Assembly (NCBI GenBank): GCA_028408795.1
Contig: JAOOLP010000011.1
Span: 1-25,875 of the forward strand
DNA: 25,875 nt
Reading direction: 5' to 3'
Source of the DNA: Candidatus Pelagibacter sp.
GTDB lineage: Bacteria; Pseudomonadota; Alphaproteobacteria; Pelagibacterales; Pelagibacteraceae
The notes under the pieces are model-generated. The model was not told where the DNA came from. It saw only the letters and a list, made by a program, of their open reading frames with translations, and did no database searches. The position numbers and the translations under genes are program-made. Each line of letters starts with the position of its first letter. The first letter of the stretch is position 1. Positions 16,752 through 25,875 of the stretch are shown here, in pieces.

Positions 16752-19700
16752 TTAAGCTGTTTGTTCGGGTGTCACTGGTTCAGAGTCAAGTTGTTGCTTT
16801 TTAAGCTCCTCAAGCCTCGCTTTATCTTGTTCCCTAGCTTGTTTATCCCAGGCAATTTTTGTTAGACCCGTACCAGCTGGTACTAGTCTTCCTACTATTA
16901 CGTTTTCTTTTAATCCCTCTAATGTGTCAGTTTTACCTTTTATGGACGCGTCAGTTAATACTCTAGTTGTTTCTTGGAAAGATGCAGCTGAAATAAATGA
17001 ATTAGTTTGTAGAGACGCTTTAGTTATTCCTAACAGAACTCTCTCATAAACAGTAGGTTTTTTATTTTGCTTTCTTAATTCATCATTGATTTTATTTATA
17101 TCAAGTAAATCGATTACTTCACCCGATAATAACTCTGAGTCACCAGGATCTTTAATTTCAACTCTCTTGAGCATTTGACGAACTATAGTTTCAATATGTT
17201 TATCATTAATTACCACTCCTTGTAATCTGTATACTTCTTGAACTTCACTAACAAAATATTCAGTTAGTTTTTCTACACCTAAAATTCTAAGGATATCGTG
17301 CGGTGCTGGACTTCCATCAAGTAAATATTCACCTTTTTTTATTTTTTCACCTTGGTTGAAATTAACATGCTTTCCTTTAGGTATTAGATAGTTCGAAGTT
17401 TCCCCGTTTGTCGCAACAATTGATATTTTTTGTTTACCTCTAACCTCTTTACCAAATTCTATAACACCATCATTTTCTGCTATAATAGCACTGTCCTTAG
17501 GTCTTCTGGCTTCAAATAATTCGGCGACTCTTGGAAGACCTCCCGTTATATCTTTTGTTTTTGATGTTTCTTTAGGTAATCTAGCTAAAACATCACCAGC
17601 AGAAATTTTTTGACCATCTTTAACTGATAAAATTGTATCTGGAACTAAGTAGTAACGTGCTTCATTTCCATCTGCTTTTTTTATTATCTCTCCTTTATCA
17701 TCCCTTAAAGTAATTCTTGGTTTTAATTCTGAATTCTTTGATAATGATTTCCAATCTGTGACTGACTTAGATGATAGACCAGTAGCGTCATCAAGAGTCT
17801 CTGTCAAAGAAAGACCCTCGGTAAGATCCATATAATTTACAATTCCTCCAGTTTCAGCTATTACAGGAAGCGTGTAAGGATCCCACTCAGCTATTTTCTT
17901 TCCTTTTTCAATAGTTTCACCATCTTTGAAAAATAATTTTGATCCATAATTTACTTTATAAATTGCTAACTGCCTTCCGCTATCGTCTTCGATACTTAAC
18001 TGTGTATTACGACCCATAACTATTATATTTTTTTTCGAGTCTTCAATTAGATTTTTATTTATAATATTTAGTTTACCTTTTGTTTGCGAAATTATTTGAG
18101 ACTCCTCTTTAATTTGAGCAGTTCCTCCTACATGGAAAGTTCTCATTGTTAGCTGTGTTCCTGGTTCTCCTATAGACTGTGCAGCTATCATGCCAACTGC
18201 TTCACCAATACTCACTAATTTTCCTCTAGCCAAATCTCTACCATAACAAACTTGACAAACTCCCCTTGTTGAAGCACATGTAATTACGGAATAAACATTT
18301 ACTGATTTAACACCAGCTGCATCTATTTTTTCACAGTCAAATTCATCAATTAATTTACCTTTTTTAATAATTACTTCTCCTGTGACAGGATTTTTAATAT
18401 CTTCAGCTATAACTCTGCCTAAGACTCTTTCCGATAAACTTACTAAGATATTTCCACCTTCAATTATTTCAGAAATTGTTACTGAAGATCTTTTTTTAGG
18501 ATCACACTCAGCTTTTGTAATTTGAACATCTTGAGCAACATCACATAATCTTCTAGTTAAATATCCTGAATTAGCAGTTTTTAAAGCTGTATCCGCCAAA
18601 CCTTTTCTAGCTCCATGAGTTGAGTTAAAATATTCTAAAACGGATAAACCTTCTTTAAAATTTGAAATAATTGGAGTTTCAATGATCTCACCTGAAGGTT
18701 TTGCAATCAATCCTCTCATACCAGCTAATTGTTTCATCTGAGCTTGTGAACCTCTAGCACCTGAGTCTGCCATCATATAAACTGAGTTTGTTTCAATCCT
18801 ATCATTTTCATAAACTTTTTCAGCAGATGAAATTTCCTTCATCATTTCATTGGCAACTGTATCTGTGCATTTAGACCATACATCTACTACTTTGTTATAT
18901 TTCTCACCTCTGGTAATTAAGCCATCTGAGTATTGCTTTTCATATTCCTCTATTCTTTTTTTAGTATTATTTATTAAATTTTCTTTTGTTTTAGGAATTA
19001 ACAAATCATCTTTTCCAAAAGATATTCCTGCTTTAAATGCATGTTTAAACCCTAATGTTTTAATCCTGTCACAAAATAAAACTGTTTCTTTTTGTCCACA
19101 GTATCTAAAAATTGTATCAATTACCTCTGAAACATTCTTCTTAGTCAATAATCTGTTAACTAGACTAAACTTTATATCTTTGTTAATTGGTAATAAATTT
19201 GCTAATAAAAATCTTCCTGCAGTGCTTGTGTATTTTTCAATTTTTTCTAATCCATTACTATCAATTGTTTTAAAAATTGAGACTATTTTTGAATGTAAAC
19301 TTATTGATTTACTTTCTAAGGCTTGTTCAATTTCATCTACACTTGAAAAAATACCTTTAGGTTTTTTATCATTATCTTCAGCTTGAGATAAATAATATAT
19401 GCCTAGTACAATATCTTGACTCGGAACGATAATTGGTTTTCCATTTGATGGACTTAAAATATTATTTGTAGACATCATTAACACTCTGGCTTCTAACTGT
19501 GCTTCTAAACTTAAAGGTATATGCACTGCCATTTGGTCTCCGTCAAAATCAGCATTAAACGCTGCACAAACTAAAGGATGTAATTCAATAGCGTTACCCT
19601 CAATCAATTTTGCCTCAAAAGCTTGAACACCTAATCTGTGTAAAGTTGGTGCTCTATTTAATAAAATTGGATGTTCTCTAATTATATGTTCTAAACTGTC

Positions 19701-20939
19701 CCAAACTTCACTTTTTTCTTTTTCTACTAATCTTTTAGCTTGCTTAATAGTTGTGGCTAAACCTAATTTATCCAACCTTGCATACAAAAAAGGTTTAAAT
19801 AATTCTAAAGCCATTTTTTTTGGCAGACCACATTGATGTAACTTCAGTTCTGGTCCCACTACGATCACAGATCTTCCAGAATAGTCAACTCTTTTACCTA
19901 ATAGATTTTGTCTAAATCTTCCTTGTTTACCTTTAAGCATTTCTGCTAGAGATTTTAGAGGACGTTTTCCAGTGCCGGTGATTACTCTTCCTCTTCTTCC
20001 GTTGTCAAATAATGCATCCACTGACTCTTGAAGCATTCTTTTTTCGTTTCTTACTATAATGTCCGGAGCTTTTAAATCTAAAAGTCTTTTTAATCTATTA
20101 TTTCTATTAATAACCCTTCTATAAAGATCATTCAAATCTGAAGTTGCAAACCTTCCTCCATCAAGGGGTACAAGAGGTCTAAGCTCTGGAGGAATTACAG
20201 GGACAGAGGTTAAAATCATCCATTCAGGTTTATTCCCTGACGATATAAAAGATTCAATTAATTTTAATCTTTTTATAGTCCTCTCTTCAGTTACTTTTGA
20301 TTTAATTTCAGCTAATGACTCTCTTAATCTTTTTTGCTCTTTTTGAAGATCTAAGTTAACTAAAATTTCTCTTACTGCCTCTGCACCAATCCCAGCTGAA
20401 AATGCGTCTTCACCAAATTCATCTTGTGCTTTAAGTAAAGCCTCCTCCGATAATAGTTGGCCCTTTTTTAAGGTTGTTAATCCTGGTTCTATAACTATAA
20501 AGCTTTCAAAATAAAGAACTTTTTCAACTTCTTTAAGTTTCATGTCTATACCTAAAGAAATTCTGCTAGGTAAAGATTTTAAAAACCAAATGTGAGCAAC
20601 TGGACATGCTAAATCTATATGTCCCATTCTCTCTCTTCTTACATTAGATTTTGTTACTTCAACTCCACATTTTTCACATATTATACCTCTAAATTTCATT
20701 CTTTTGTATTTACCACATAAGCATTCGTAATCCTTTACAGGACCAAAAATACGAGAACAAAACAACCCGTCTTTCTCTGGTCTAAATGTTCTGTAATTGA
20801 TAGTTTCAGGTTTTTTAATTTCTCCGTAAGACCAGGATTTTATTTTTTCTGGGCTAGCTAAAGTAATTTTAATACTATCAAAATTATTTTCAGTTACTAA
20901 GTTTTGATTATCAATATTTTTTGTTATATTTTTTTCCAT
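16752..20939 (-). CDS. rpoC: DNA-directed RNA polymerase subunit beta'
   Basis: This is the catalytic subunit holding the active-site magnesium. It has 1395 residues (E. coli 1407) with no large insertion. The N-terminal zinc site has C73, C75, C88 and C91. The absolutely conserved NADFDGD is at 462-468, with the three Mg-binding aspartates at 464, 466 and 468. The second zinc site uses the cysteine in ECDPKKR (about 811) and [11 protein letters not shown] (about 880-890). The trigger-loop/bridge region with [20 protein letters not shown] and PSG is intact. It starts one base after the rpoB stop with no visible Shine-Dalgarno, so it probably depends on coupled translation. Confidence 0.99.
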   Translation of the reverse strand: MEKNITKNIDNQNLVTENNFDSIKITLASPEKIKSWSYGEIKKPETINYRTFRPEKDGLFCSRIFGPVKDYECLCGKYKRMKFRGIICEKCGVEVTKSNVRRERMGHIDLACPVAHIWFLKSLPSRISLGIDMKLKEVEKVLYFESFIVIEPGLTTLKKGQLLSEEALLKAQDEFGEDAFSAGIGAEAVREILVNLDLQKEQKRLRESLAEIKSKVTEERTIKRLKLIESFISSGNKPEWMILTSVPVIPPELRPLVPLDGGRFATSDLNDLYRRVINRNNRLKRLLDLKAPDIIVRNEKRMLQESVDALFDNGRRGRVITGTGKRPLKSLAEMLKGKQGRFRQNLLGKRVDYSGRSVIVVGPELKLHQCGLPKKMALELFKPFLYARLDKLGLATTIKQAKRLVEKEKSEVWDSLEHIIREHPILLNRAPTLHRLGVQAFEAKLIEGNAIELHPLVCAAFNADFDGDQMAVHIPLSLEAQLEARVLMMSTNNILSPSNGKPIIVPSQDIVLGIYYLSQAEDNDKKPKGIFSSVDEIEQALESKSISLHSKIVSIFKTIDSNGLEKIEKYTSTAGRFLLANLLPINKDIKFSLVNRLLTKKNVSEVIDTIFRYCGQKETVLFCDRIKTLGFKHAFKAGISFGKDDLLIPKTKENLINNTKKRIEEYEKQYSDGLITRGEKYNKVVDVWSKCTDTVANEMMKEISSAEKVYENDRIETNSVYMMADSGARGSQAQMKQLAGMRGLIAKPSGEIIETPIISNFKEGLSVLEYFNSTHGARKGLADTALKTANSGYLTRRLCDVAQDVQITKAECDPKKRSSVTISEIIEGGNILVSLSERVLGRVIAEDIKNPVTGEVIIKKGKLIDEFDCEKIDAAGVKSVNVYSVITCASTRGVCQVCYGRDLARGKLVSIGEAVGMIAAQSIGEPGTQLTMRTFHVGGTAQIKEESQIISQTKGKLNIINKNLIEDSKKNIIVMGRNTQLSIEDDSGRQLAIYKVNYGSKLFFKDGETIEKGKKIAEWDPYTLPVIAETGGIVNYMDLTEGLSLTETLDDATGLSSKSVTDWKSLSKNSELKPRITLRDDKGEIIKKADGNEARYYLVPDTILSVKDGQKISAGDVLARLPKETSKTKDITGGLPRVAELFEARRPKDSAIIAENDGVIEFGKEVRGKQKISIVATNGETSNYLIPKGKHVNFNQGEKIKKGEYLLDGSPAPHDILRILGVEKLTEYFVSEVQEVYRLQGVVINDKHIETIVRQMLKRVEIKDPGDSELLSGEVIDLLDINKINDELRKQNKKPTVYERVLLGITKASLQTNSFISAASFQETTRVLTDASIKGKTDTLEGLKENVIVGRLVPAGTGLTKIAWDKQAREQDKARLEELKKQQLDSEPVTPEQTA

Positions 20940-20940
20940 A

Positions 20941-23900
20941 CTAATTTAATTCTATGTTTAACCCTAAAGCTCTAATTTCTTTTACTAATACATTAAAAGA
21001 TTCAGGAACGCCTGACTCGAAATTGTTGTTTCCTTTAACTATAGTTTCATAAACTTTAGTTCTTCCAGCAACATCATCAGATTTAACAGTTAATATTTCT
21101 TGTAATGTGTAAGAAGCACCATAGGCCTCTAAAGCCCAAACTTCCATTTCACCGAATCTTTGTCCTCCGAGCTGAGCCTTGCCTCCTAATGGTTGTTGAG
21201 TTACTAAACTATATGGCCCAGTAGATCTTGCGTGGATTTTATCCTCAACTAAATGATTTAATTTTAACATATAAATTATTCCCACTGTAACTGGCCGATC
21301 AAACATTTCACCCGTTTGTCCGTTCCAAAGTTGTGTTTGTCCAGAATTAGGTAATTTAGCTAAATTAAGCATGTCTGTGATATCTTTTGTGCTTGCACCA
21401 TCAAAAACAGGAGTGGAAATTGGTACACCATCAGAAATATTTTGTACTAATTCAGCAATTTCTTTTTTAGTAAGTTTAGCGATAACTTGCTCATAATATT
21501 CTTTTCCATAAATGTCTTTTAATTTGTTTTTAATTTTGTCGATTTGAGTTTCAAAATCTTTAAGATAAAATTTTATTTGTTCTCCGAGTTCTGAGCAAGA
21601 CCAGCCCAAATGAGTTTCTAAAATCTGTCCTACATTCATACGACTGGGAACACCTAGTGGATTAAGTACAATATCCACAGGTTTACCATTTTGCATGTAA
21701 GGCATATCCTCAACAGGAACTATTTTACTAACAACACCTTTATTGCCATGTCTTCCAGCCATTTTATCACCTGGCATAAGTCTTCTTTTTACTGCAACAA
21801 AAACTTTTACAACCTTCATAACAGTTGGTAATAAATCGTCACCTTGTTGAATTTTACTTACTTTGTCTTCAAATCTAAACTTGATATCTTCAAATGCACT
21901 ATCAAATTGACTTTTCAGTTTTTCTAAATTGTTGTTAATTTCTTGTTTTTCAAAAGATACTTTCCATAAATCTTTAAGTGTAAGGTTTTCAAAATCATTT
22001 AAATTTAATGTTGTTCCAGGCTTTAAATTTTTGTACTGTTTATTTATTCTTTGATTATTCAATAAATCAACGGCTCTTAGTTTAATATTTCTATTTAGGA
22101 TTTCTTCTTCTACCTTTTTATCTTCTTGAACTGACTCAATTTCTGCTCTCTCTATAGCGATAGATCTTTCATCTTTCTCTATCCCATGTCTATTAAAAAC
22201 ACGAACATCTATTACAACACCAGCGCTTCCTGATGGTAGTTTCAATGAAGAGTCTCTCACATCTGTTGCTTTTTCACCAAAAATTGATCTTAGAAGTTTT
22301 TCTTCTGGACTAGAGGAAGTTTCGCTTTTTGGGGTCACTTTTCCAACTAATATATCTCCTGGTTTTACTTCTGCACCGACGTAAACAATTCCGGACTCAT
22401 CTAAATTTCTGAGACTTTCCTCACTTACATTTGGTATATCTCTAGTAATTTCCTCTGCGCCTAATTTAGTATCTCTGGCCATTGACTCGTATTCTTCAAT
22501 ATGAACTGAAGTAAAAACGTCATCTGTTACACATCTTTCAGAAATTAATATCGAATCCTCAAAATTGTATCCCTGCCAAGGCATAAAGGCCACAGTCACA
22601 TTTTTTCCTAAAGCTAATTCCCCTAGTTTAGTTGCAGGTCCATCAGCTATTATATCTCCTTTTTTAATTTGATCCCCAACTTTAACTAATGGTTTTTGAT
22701 TGATACAAGTATTTTGATTTGATCTTTGAAATTTTGAAAGATTATATATATCTACTGCTGATTGAGATAAGTCAGTAACTTCAGTAGCTTTTACTACTAT
22801 TCTTTTTCCGTCAATTTTATCTACTACTCCATTTCTTTTTGCAACTATAGTTACTCCAGAGTCTAATGCTACATCTGACTCAATCCCAGTTCCAACTAAT
22901 GGTGACTCTGGTTTTAATAAAGGAACAGCTTGTCTCATCATATTTGAACCCATTAAGGCTCTATTAGCATCATCGTTTTCCAAAAATGGAATTAAAGCTG
23001 CTGCTACTGAAACTAGCTGTTTTGGAGATACATCAATAAAATCTATGTTTTCTTTATTTGATAATTCAAAATTTAAATTCTTTCTGCAAGCAACTAATTC
23101 TTCCTCAAAAGAGCCATCACTTTTTATTGGAGAGTTAGCTTGAGCAATTGTATATTTTTCTTCTTCAATCGCAGATAAATATTTAATCTCTTGAGTAACT
23201 TTTCCATTAACTACTTTTTTGTATGGACTTTCTATATATCCAAACTTATTTACTCTACAATAAGTTGCTAAACTATTTATTAATCCAATGTTGGGTCCCT
23301 CTGGTGTTTCTATAGGGCAGATTCTTCCGTAATGTGTTGGATGTACATCTCTTACTTCAAAACCAGCTCTTTCTCGAGTTAGTCCACCAGGTCCTAATGC
23401 TGAAACCCTTCTTTTGTGAGTTATTTCAGATAGCGGATTTGTTTGATCCATAAACTGTGAAAGTTGAGATGTAGCAAAAAAATCTTTTAAAGATGTAGTA
23501 ATTGGTTTTGCATTGATTAAATCTTGAGGCATAGCTGACTCTATCTCTAAGAAAGTTGACATCTTTTCTTTAACCGTTCTTTCCATACGTAAAAGGCCAA
23601 TTCTAAATTGATTTTCAACTAACTCTCCGACTGATCTTACTCTTCTATTTCCTAAGTGATCTATATCATCTACTTCGCCTTTGCCATCTCTTAAGTCCAA
23701 CATAAATTTAATAATTGAAATAATATCATCGGTACTAAGAATTGTTTTTTTATTACTAATATTTAAGTTTAATTTAGAATTTAATTTTACTCTTCCTACC
23801 TCAGATAAATCATATCTCTCTTTTTTGAAATATAAGTTATTAAATATATCTTCTGCTACCTCTAAAGAAGGAGCTTCACCAGGTCTTAAAACTTTATAAA

Positions 23901-25032
23901 TATCTCCTAATGCATCTTCTTTTGTCAAATTTTTATCTGTCTTAAGAGTTTCCAAAAGATATGGTCCTTTATTGATAGGATCAACATTGACAAGACTTAA
24001 ATTTGTCTCGCCTTGATTTATAATTTTATCTAATTGTTCTTCTGTTATATCAAAACCTGCTGATATAATTATTTCCCCAGCCTTGTTTTTAATATCACTT
24101 GTAATGTATTTGCCAATGATTTGATCTCTTGAAGTCAAAACAGATTTTAAGCCCTTTTCCTGCAATTTTTTTGCAATTAAAAAATTTAATTTTTCTCCTT
24201 TTGAAAGAACTTTTTTATTATTTTTAGAATCAATTAAATCATAAGATAGTTTTATTGGTCTCTTATAATTTTCTGGATTAAAATCTGTAATCCACATTTT
24301 GGAGTTTGCGTCATAAGTATATTTATCAATTGTGTAAAAAGTATTAATTATTTTTTCTTTTGAAAAACCTAAAGCATATAAAATTGTTGTTATTGGTAGT
24401 TTTTTCTTTCGATCTATTCTAAAATATAAAATATCTTTTGGATCAAATTCAAAATCTAGCCATGAACCTCTTCCAGGAATAATTCTACAATTAAATAAAA
24501 GTTTACCGCTTGCATGAGTTTTTCCTTTATCGTGATCAAAGAAAACTCCTGGGCTTCTATGCATTTGATTTACTACAACTCTTTCAACACCATTTGTAAT
24601 AAACGTTGCACTTGGTGTCATTAATGGCAGGTCACCGATAAAAACTTCCTGTTCTTTTGCCGACAAGATTTGTTTTGTATTATTTTCAGTATCAATATCG
24701 TAAACTACTAATCTTAAGTTTGCCTTTAAGGCTGCTGAATAAGAAAGGCTTCTTTGTTTGCACTCAATTACATCAAACTTGGGTTTTTCAAGTTTATAAG
24801 ATATATATTCTAGCGTTGACTTTTCACTTCCATCTTCGATAGGAAATATGCTTTTAAAAACTTTGTCTATTCCTTTAGATAAGTCTTTCATTTGCTCCTC
24901 GAGTGTTTTTGACTCGAGAAATTCATTGTATGAATTTTTTTGTACTTCAATTAAGTTAGGAATGGATAAACCTTCTACAAGTTTACCAAAATTTTTTCTT
25001 ATATTTTTTTTTTGAGTAAAAGATAATTGCAT
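20941..25032 (-). CDS. rpoB: DNA-directed RNA polymerase subunit beta
   Basis: The beta subunit forms one pincer of RNA polymerase and the rifampicin pocket. It has 1363 residues (E. coli 1342). The rifampicin region at 521-550 reads [19 protein letters not shown] followed by [11 protein letters not shown]529, H539 and S544 match the E. coli sensitive residues D516, H526 and S531. The active-site lysine segment [16 protein letters not shown] is near 1080-1095, and [20 protein letters not shown] near 1285-1305. The ATG comes 11 nt after a 12-bp hairpin and lacks any Shine-Dalgarno. Confidence 0.99.
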   Translation of the reverse strand: MQLSFTQKKNIRKNFGKLVEGLSIPNLIEVQKNSYNEFLESKTLEEQMKDLSKGIDKVFKSIFPIEDGSEKSTLEYISYKLEKPKFDVIECKQRSLSYSAALKANLRLVVYDIDTENNTKQILSAKEQEVFIGDLPLMTPSATFITNGVERVVVNQMHRSPGVFFDHDKGKTHASGKLLFNCRIIPGRGSWLDFEFDPKDILYFRIDRKKKLPITTILYALGFSKEKIINTFYTIDKYTYDANSKMWITDFNPENYKRPIKLSYDLIDSKNNKKVLSKGEKLNFLIAKKLQEKGLKSVLTSRDQIIGKYITSDIKNKAGEIIISAGFDITEEQLDKIINQGETNLSLVNVDPINKGPYLLETLKTDKNLTKEDALGDIYKVLRPGEAPSLEVAEDIFNNLYFKKERYDLSEVGRVKLNSKLNLNISNKKTILSTDDIISIIKFMLDLRDGKGEVDDIDHLGNRRVRSVGELVENQFRIGLLRMERTVKEKMSTFLEIESAMPQDLINAKPITTSLKDFFATSQLSQFMDQTNPLSEITHKRRVSALGPGGLTRERAGFEVRDVHPTHYGRICPIETPEGPNIGLINSLATYCRVNKFGYIESPYKKVVNGKVTQEIKYLSAIEEEKYTIAQANSPIKSDGSFEEELVACRKNLNFELSNKENIDFIDVSPKQLVSVAAALIPFLENDDANRALMGSNMMRQAVPLLKPESPLVGTGIESDVALDSGVTIVAKRNGVVDKIDGKRIVVKATEVTDLSQSAVDIYNLSKFQRSNQNTCINQKPLVKVGDQIKKGDIIADGPATKLGELALGKNVTVAFMPWQGYNFEDSILISERCVTDDVFTSVHIEEYESMARDTKLGAEEITRDIPNVSEESLRNLDESGIVYVGAEVKPGDILVGKVTPKSETSSSPEEKLLRSIFGEKATDVRDSSLKLPSGSAGVVIDVRVFNRHGIEKDERSIAIERAEIESVQEDKKVEEEILNRNIKLRAVDLLNNQRINKQYKNLKPGTTLNLNDFENLTLKDLWKVSFEKQEINNNLEKLKSQFDSAFEDIKFRFEDKVSKIQQGDDLLPTVMKVVKVFVAVKRRLMPGDKMAGRHGNKGVVSKIVPVEDMPYMQNGKPVDIVLNPLGVPSRMNVGQILETHLGWSCSELGEQIKFYLKDFETQIDKIKNKLKDIYGKEYYEQVIAKLTKKEIAELVQNISDGVPISTPVFDGASTKDITDMLNLAKLPNSGQTQLWNGQTGEMFDRPVTVGIIYMLKLNHLVEDKIHARSTGPYSLVTQQPLGGKAQLGGQRFGEMEVWALEAYGASYTLQEILTVKSDDVAGRTKVYETIVKGNNNFESGVPESFNVLVKEIRALGLNIELN

Positions 25033-25043
25033 TAATAATAATA

Positions 25044-25077
25044 AATTTTACTGCAATTTATATAGTGCAGTAAAATT
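25044..25077 (-). promoter_or_regulatory. Perfect 12-bp hairpin between rplL and rpoB
   Basis: AATTTTACTGCA (25044-25055) and TGCAGTAAAATT (25066-25077) are exact inverted repeats around a 10-nt loop. On the transcript the stem ends 11 nt before the rpoB ATG and is followed by a U-rich TTTATTATTATT. The position equals that of the rplL-rpoB attenuator and RNase III processing region in E. coli. Partial terminator, processing site or translational control are all possible. Confidence 0.6.
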
Positions 25078-25093
25078 CAGTCTTAAATTTTAT

Positions 25094-25465
25094 TTACTTT
25101 AATTCTACTTTAGCTCCAGCTGCTTCAAGTTTTTTCTTAAATTCTTCAGCATCTTTCTTAGCTACACCTGCTTTAATTTCTTTTGGCGCGGCTTCAACTA
25201 AATCTTTCGCCTCTTTTAATCCTAAACCTGTGATCGCTCTAACTTCTTTAATAACATTAATTTTTTTATCACCAGCTGCTGCTAAAAAAAGTGAAAATTC
25301 TGATTTCTCTTCTCCTGCAGGTGCTGCTGCTGCTCCAGGAGCTGCTGCTGCAACAGGTGCTGCTGCTGTAACACCCCATTTTTCTTCTAATTGTTTAGAC
25401 AATTCTGCTGCTTCAACTACTGTTAGTGTTGAAAGTTCGTCTATGATTTTGTTTAAATCTGCCAT
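25094..25465 (-). CDS. rplL: 50S ribosomal protein L7/L12
   Basis: L7/L12 is the multicopy stalk protein that recruits and activates translational GTPases. It has 123 residues. The N-terminal dimerisation helices (about 1-30) begin [20 protein letters not shown] flexible Ala/Pro/Gly hinge spans about 34-51. The C-terminal factor-binding domain (about 53-123) contains [20 protein letters not shown] and [13 protein letters not shown]. The start is 15 nt after the rplJ stop with AGGA at 6 nt spacing. Confidence 0.99.
   Translation of the reverse strand: MADLNKIIDELSTLTVVEAAELSKQLEEKWGVTAAAPVAAAAPGAAAAPAGEEKSEFSLFLAAAGDKKINVIKEVRAITGLGLKEAKDLVEAAPKEIKAGVAKKDAEEFKKKLEAAGAKVELK
25321..25369 (-). 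repeat. rplL: GCN-codon repeat encoding the L7/L12 hinge
   Basis: A run rich in GCT/GCA alanine codons forms a locally GC-richer, trinucleotide-repetitive patch inside AT-rich DNA. It encodes the flexible Ala/Pro/Gly hinge; such tracts can change length by slippage. Confidence 0.7.
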
Positions 25466-25480
25466 TTTGAATCCTATGAA

Positions 25481-25875
25481 TTAATTTTTTAAACTCTTTG
25501 CGCGCGCTAAATTAGCAATTTTTGAGCCAGGTGCAAGTAAAATACTTACTAATTTCTGTGCTGGAGATGATAAAATACCCACGATTTTGGCTCTAGCCTC
25601 TTCAAGTGATGGGAGTGTGGCGATTATAGCCACTTCTTTTTGGTCTAAAACCTTACCATCCATGAAGCCAGCCACGATCTTTAATTTATTGTGACTTTTA
25701 GCAAATTTAGTTAAAATTTTTGCTGTTGAAATTGGATCTGAAGAAATAGCTGCAGCTGTAGGTCCAGTAAAATATTTTTCTAAATCTTTAATAGGAGTAT
25801 CTTTAATTGCAATTTTAGTTATTCTATTTTTTGTTATCTTAAATAATATACCTTTATCTCTTAACTCCTTTCTTA
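25481..25875 (-). CDS. rplJ: 50S ribosomal protein L10, 5' end cut by window edge
   Basis: L10 is the stalk base that carries the L7/L12 dimers on its C-terminal helix; in E. coli it also represses its own operon. The frame is open to the right edge, so about 130 residues are visible of a usual ~165-175. Hand translation gives RKELRDKGILFKITKNRITK at the edge, then YFTGPTAAAISSDPISTAKI, KIVAGFMDGKVLD and a C-terminal helix with LVSILLAPGSKIANL. A GTG at 25673-25675 is inside the gene, not its start. It precedes rplL by 15 nt, the standard order. Confidence 0.96.
   Translation of the reverse strand, partial: RKELRDKGILFKITKNRITKIAIKDTPIKDLEKYFTGPTAAAISSDPISTAKILTKFAKSHNKLKIVAGFMDGKVLDQKEVAIIATLPSLEEARAKIVGILSSPAQKLVSILLAPGSKIANLARAKSLKN

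Noticed and set aside
18850..19386. 178-codon open frame on the plus strand within rpoC
   Set aside because: It is exactly antisense to a conserved part of RpoC, has no recognisable motif or ribosome binding site, and its composition is that of a reverse-complemented Lys/Asn-rich gene.
25057..25062. TATAAA in the rplL-rpoB hairpin loop as an rpoB promoter
   Set aside because: The best upstream -35 (TTAAGA at 18 nt) is poor, and the sequence is explained as the loop of a perfect hairpin; kept only as an alternative.
25481..25675. Short 64-residue gene starting at GTG 25675
   Set aside because: The frame continues upstream to the window edge with clear L10 sequence, so this GTG is an internal valine codon of rplJ.
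1..25875. Mobile element, CRISPR array, tRNA/rRNA or a novel accessory system
   Set aside because: Every stretch is occupied by recognised core genes or short intergenic gaps; I saw no spaced direct repeats, terminal inverted repeats, transposase-like genes or cloverleaf sequences.

Overview
The window is one uninterrupted block of translation and transcription housekeeping genes, all read from the minus strand (right to left). It is very AT-rich, with many A/T homopolymers and Lys/Ile/Asn-rich proteins. adk lies between secY and rpsM, rpsD is missing between rpsK and rpoA, and rpoC is followed directly by the str genes. Together with the protein sequences, this points to an AT-rich, streamlined alphaproteobacterium, most likely of the SAR11/Pelagibacterales type. 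The taxonomic call is inference; no rRNA gene is present to confirm it.

Reading with transcription, from the right edge: rplJ (5' end cut off by the window), rplL, rpoB, rpoC; then the str genes rpsL, rpsG, fusA; the S10 genes rpsJ, rplC, rplD, rplW, rplB, rpsS, rplV, rpsC, rplP, rpmC, rpsQ; the spc genes rplN, rplX, rplE, rpsN, rpsH, rplF, rplR, rpsE, rplO, secY, adk; the alpha genes rpsM, rpsK, rpoA, rplQ; and finally an RluC-family 23S rRNA pseudouridine synthase cut off at the left edge. That is 34 genes. Of the 33 junctions, 12 are overlaps and most others are 0-15 nt gaps. Only three gaps exceed 15 nt: rplL-rpoB (61 nt), rpoC-rpsL (177 nt) and adk-rpsM (60 nt). Each carries a visible signal: a 12-bp perfect hairpin, a set of dyads plus a candidate promoter, and a near-consensus promoter, respectively.

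Functionally the block makes the core RNA polymerase (alpha, beta, beta'), a large share of the ribosomal proteins of both subunits, elongation factor G, the SecY translocon channel, adenylate kinase and an rRNA-modifying enzyme, so their output can be linked to growth. Genes often found at these positions but absent here are tuf (between fusA and rpsJ), rpmD (between rpsE and rplO), rpmJ (after secY) and rpsD (before rpoA).

I found no mobile element, CRISPR array, tRNA, rRNA or accessory system. The window is mostly ordinary. The points worth a second look are regulatory structures in the three gaps, gene losses from conserved slots, lineage-specific tails on S11, S19 and L17, out-of-frame overlaps with GTG starts, and long coding homopolymers.
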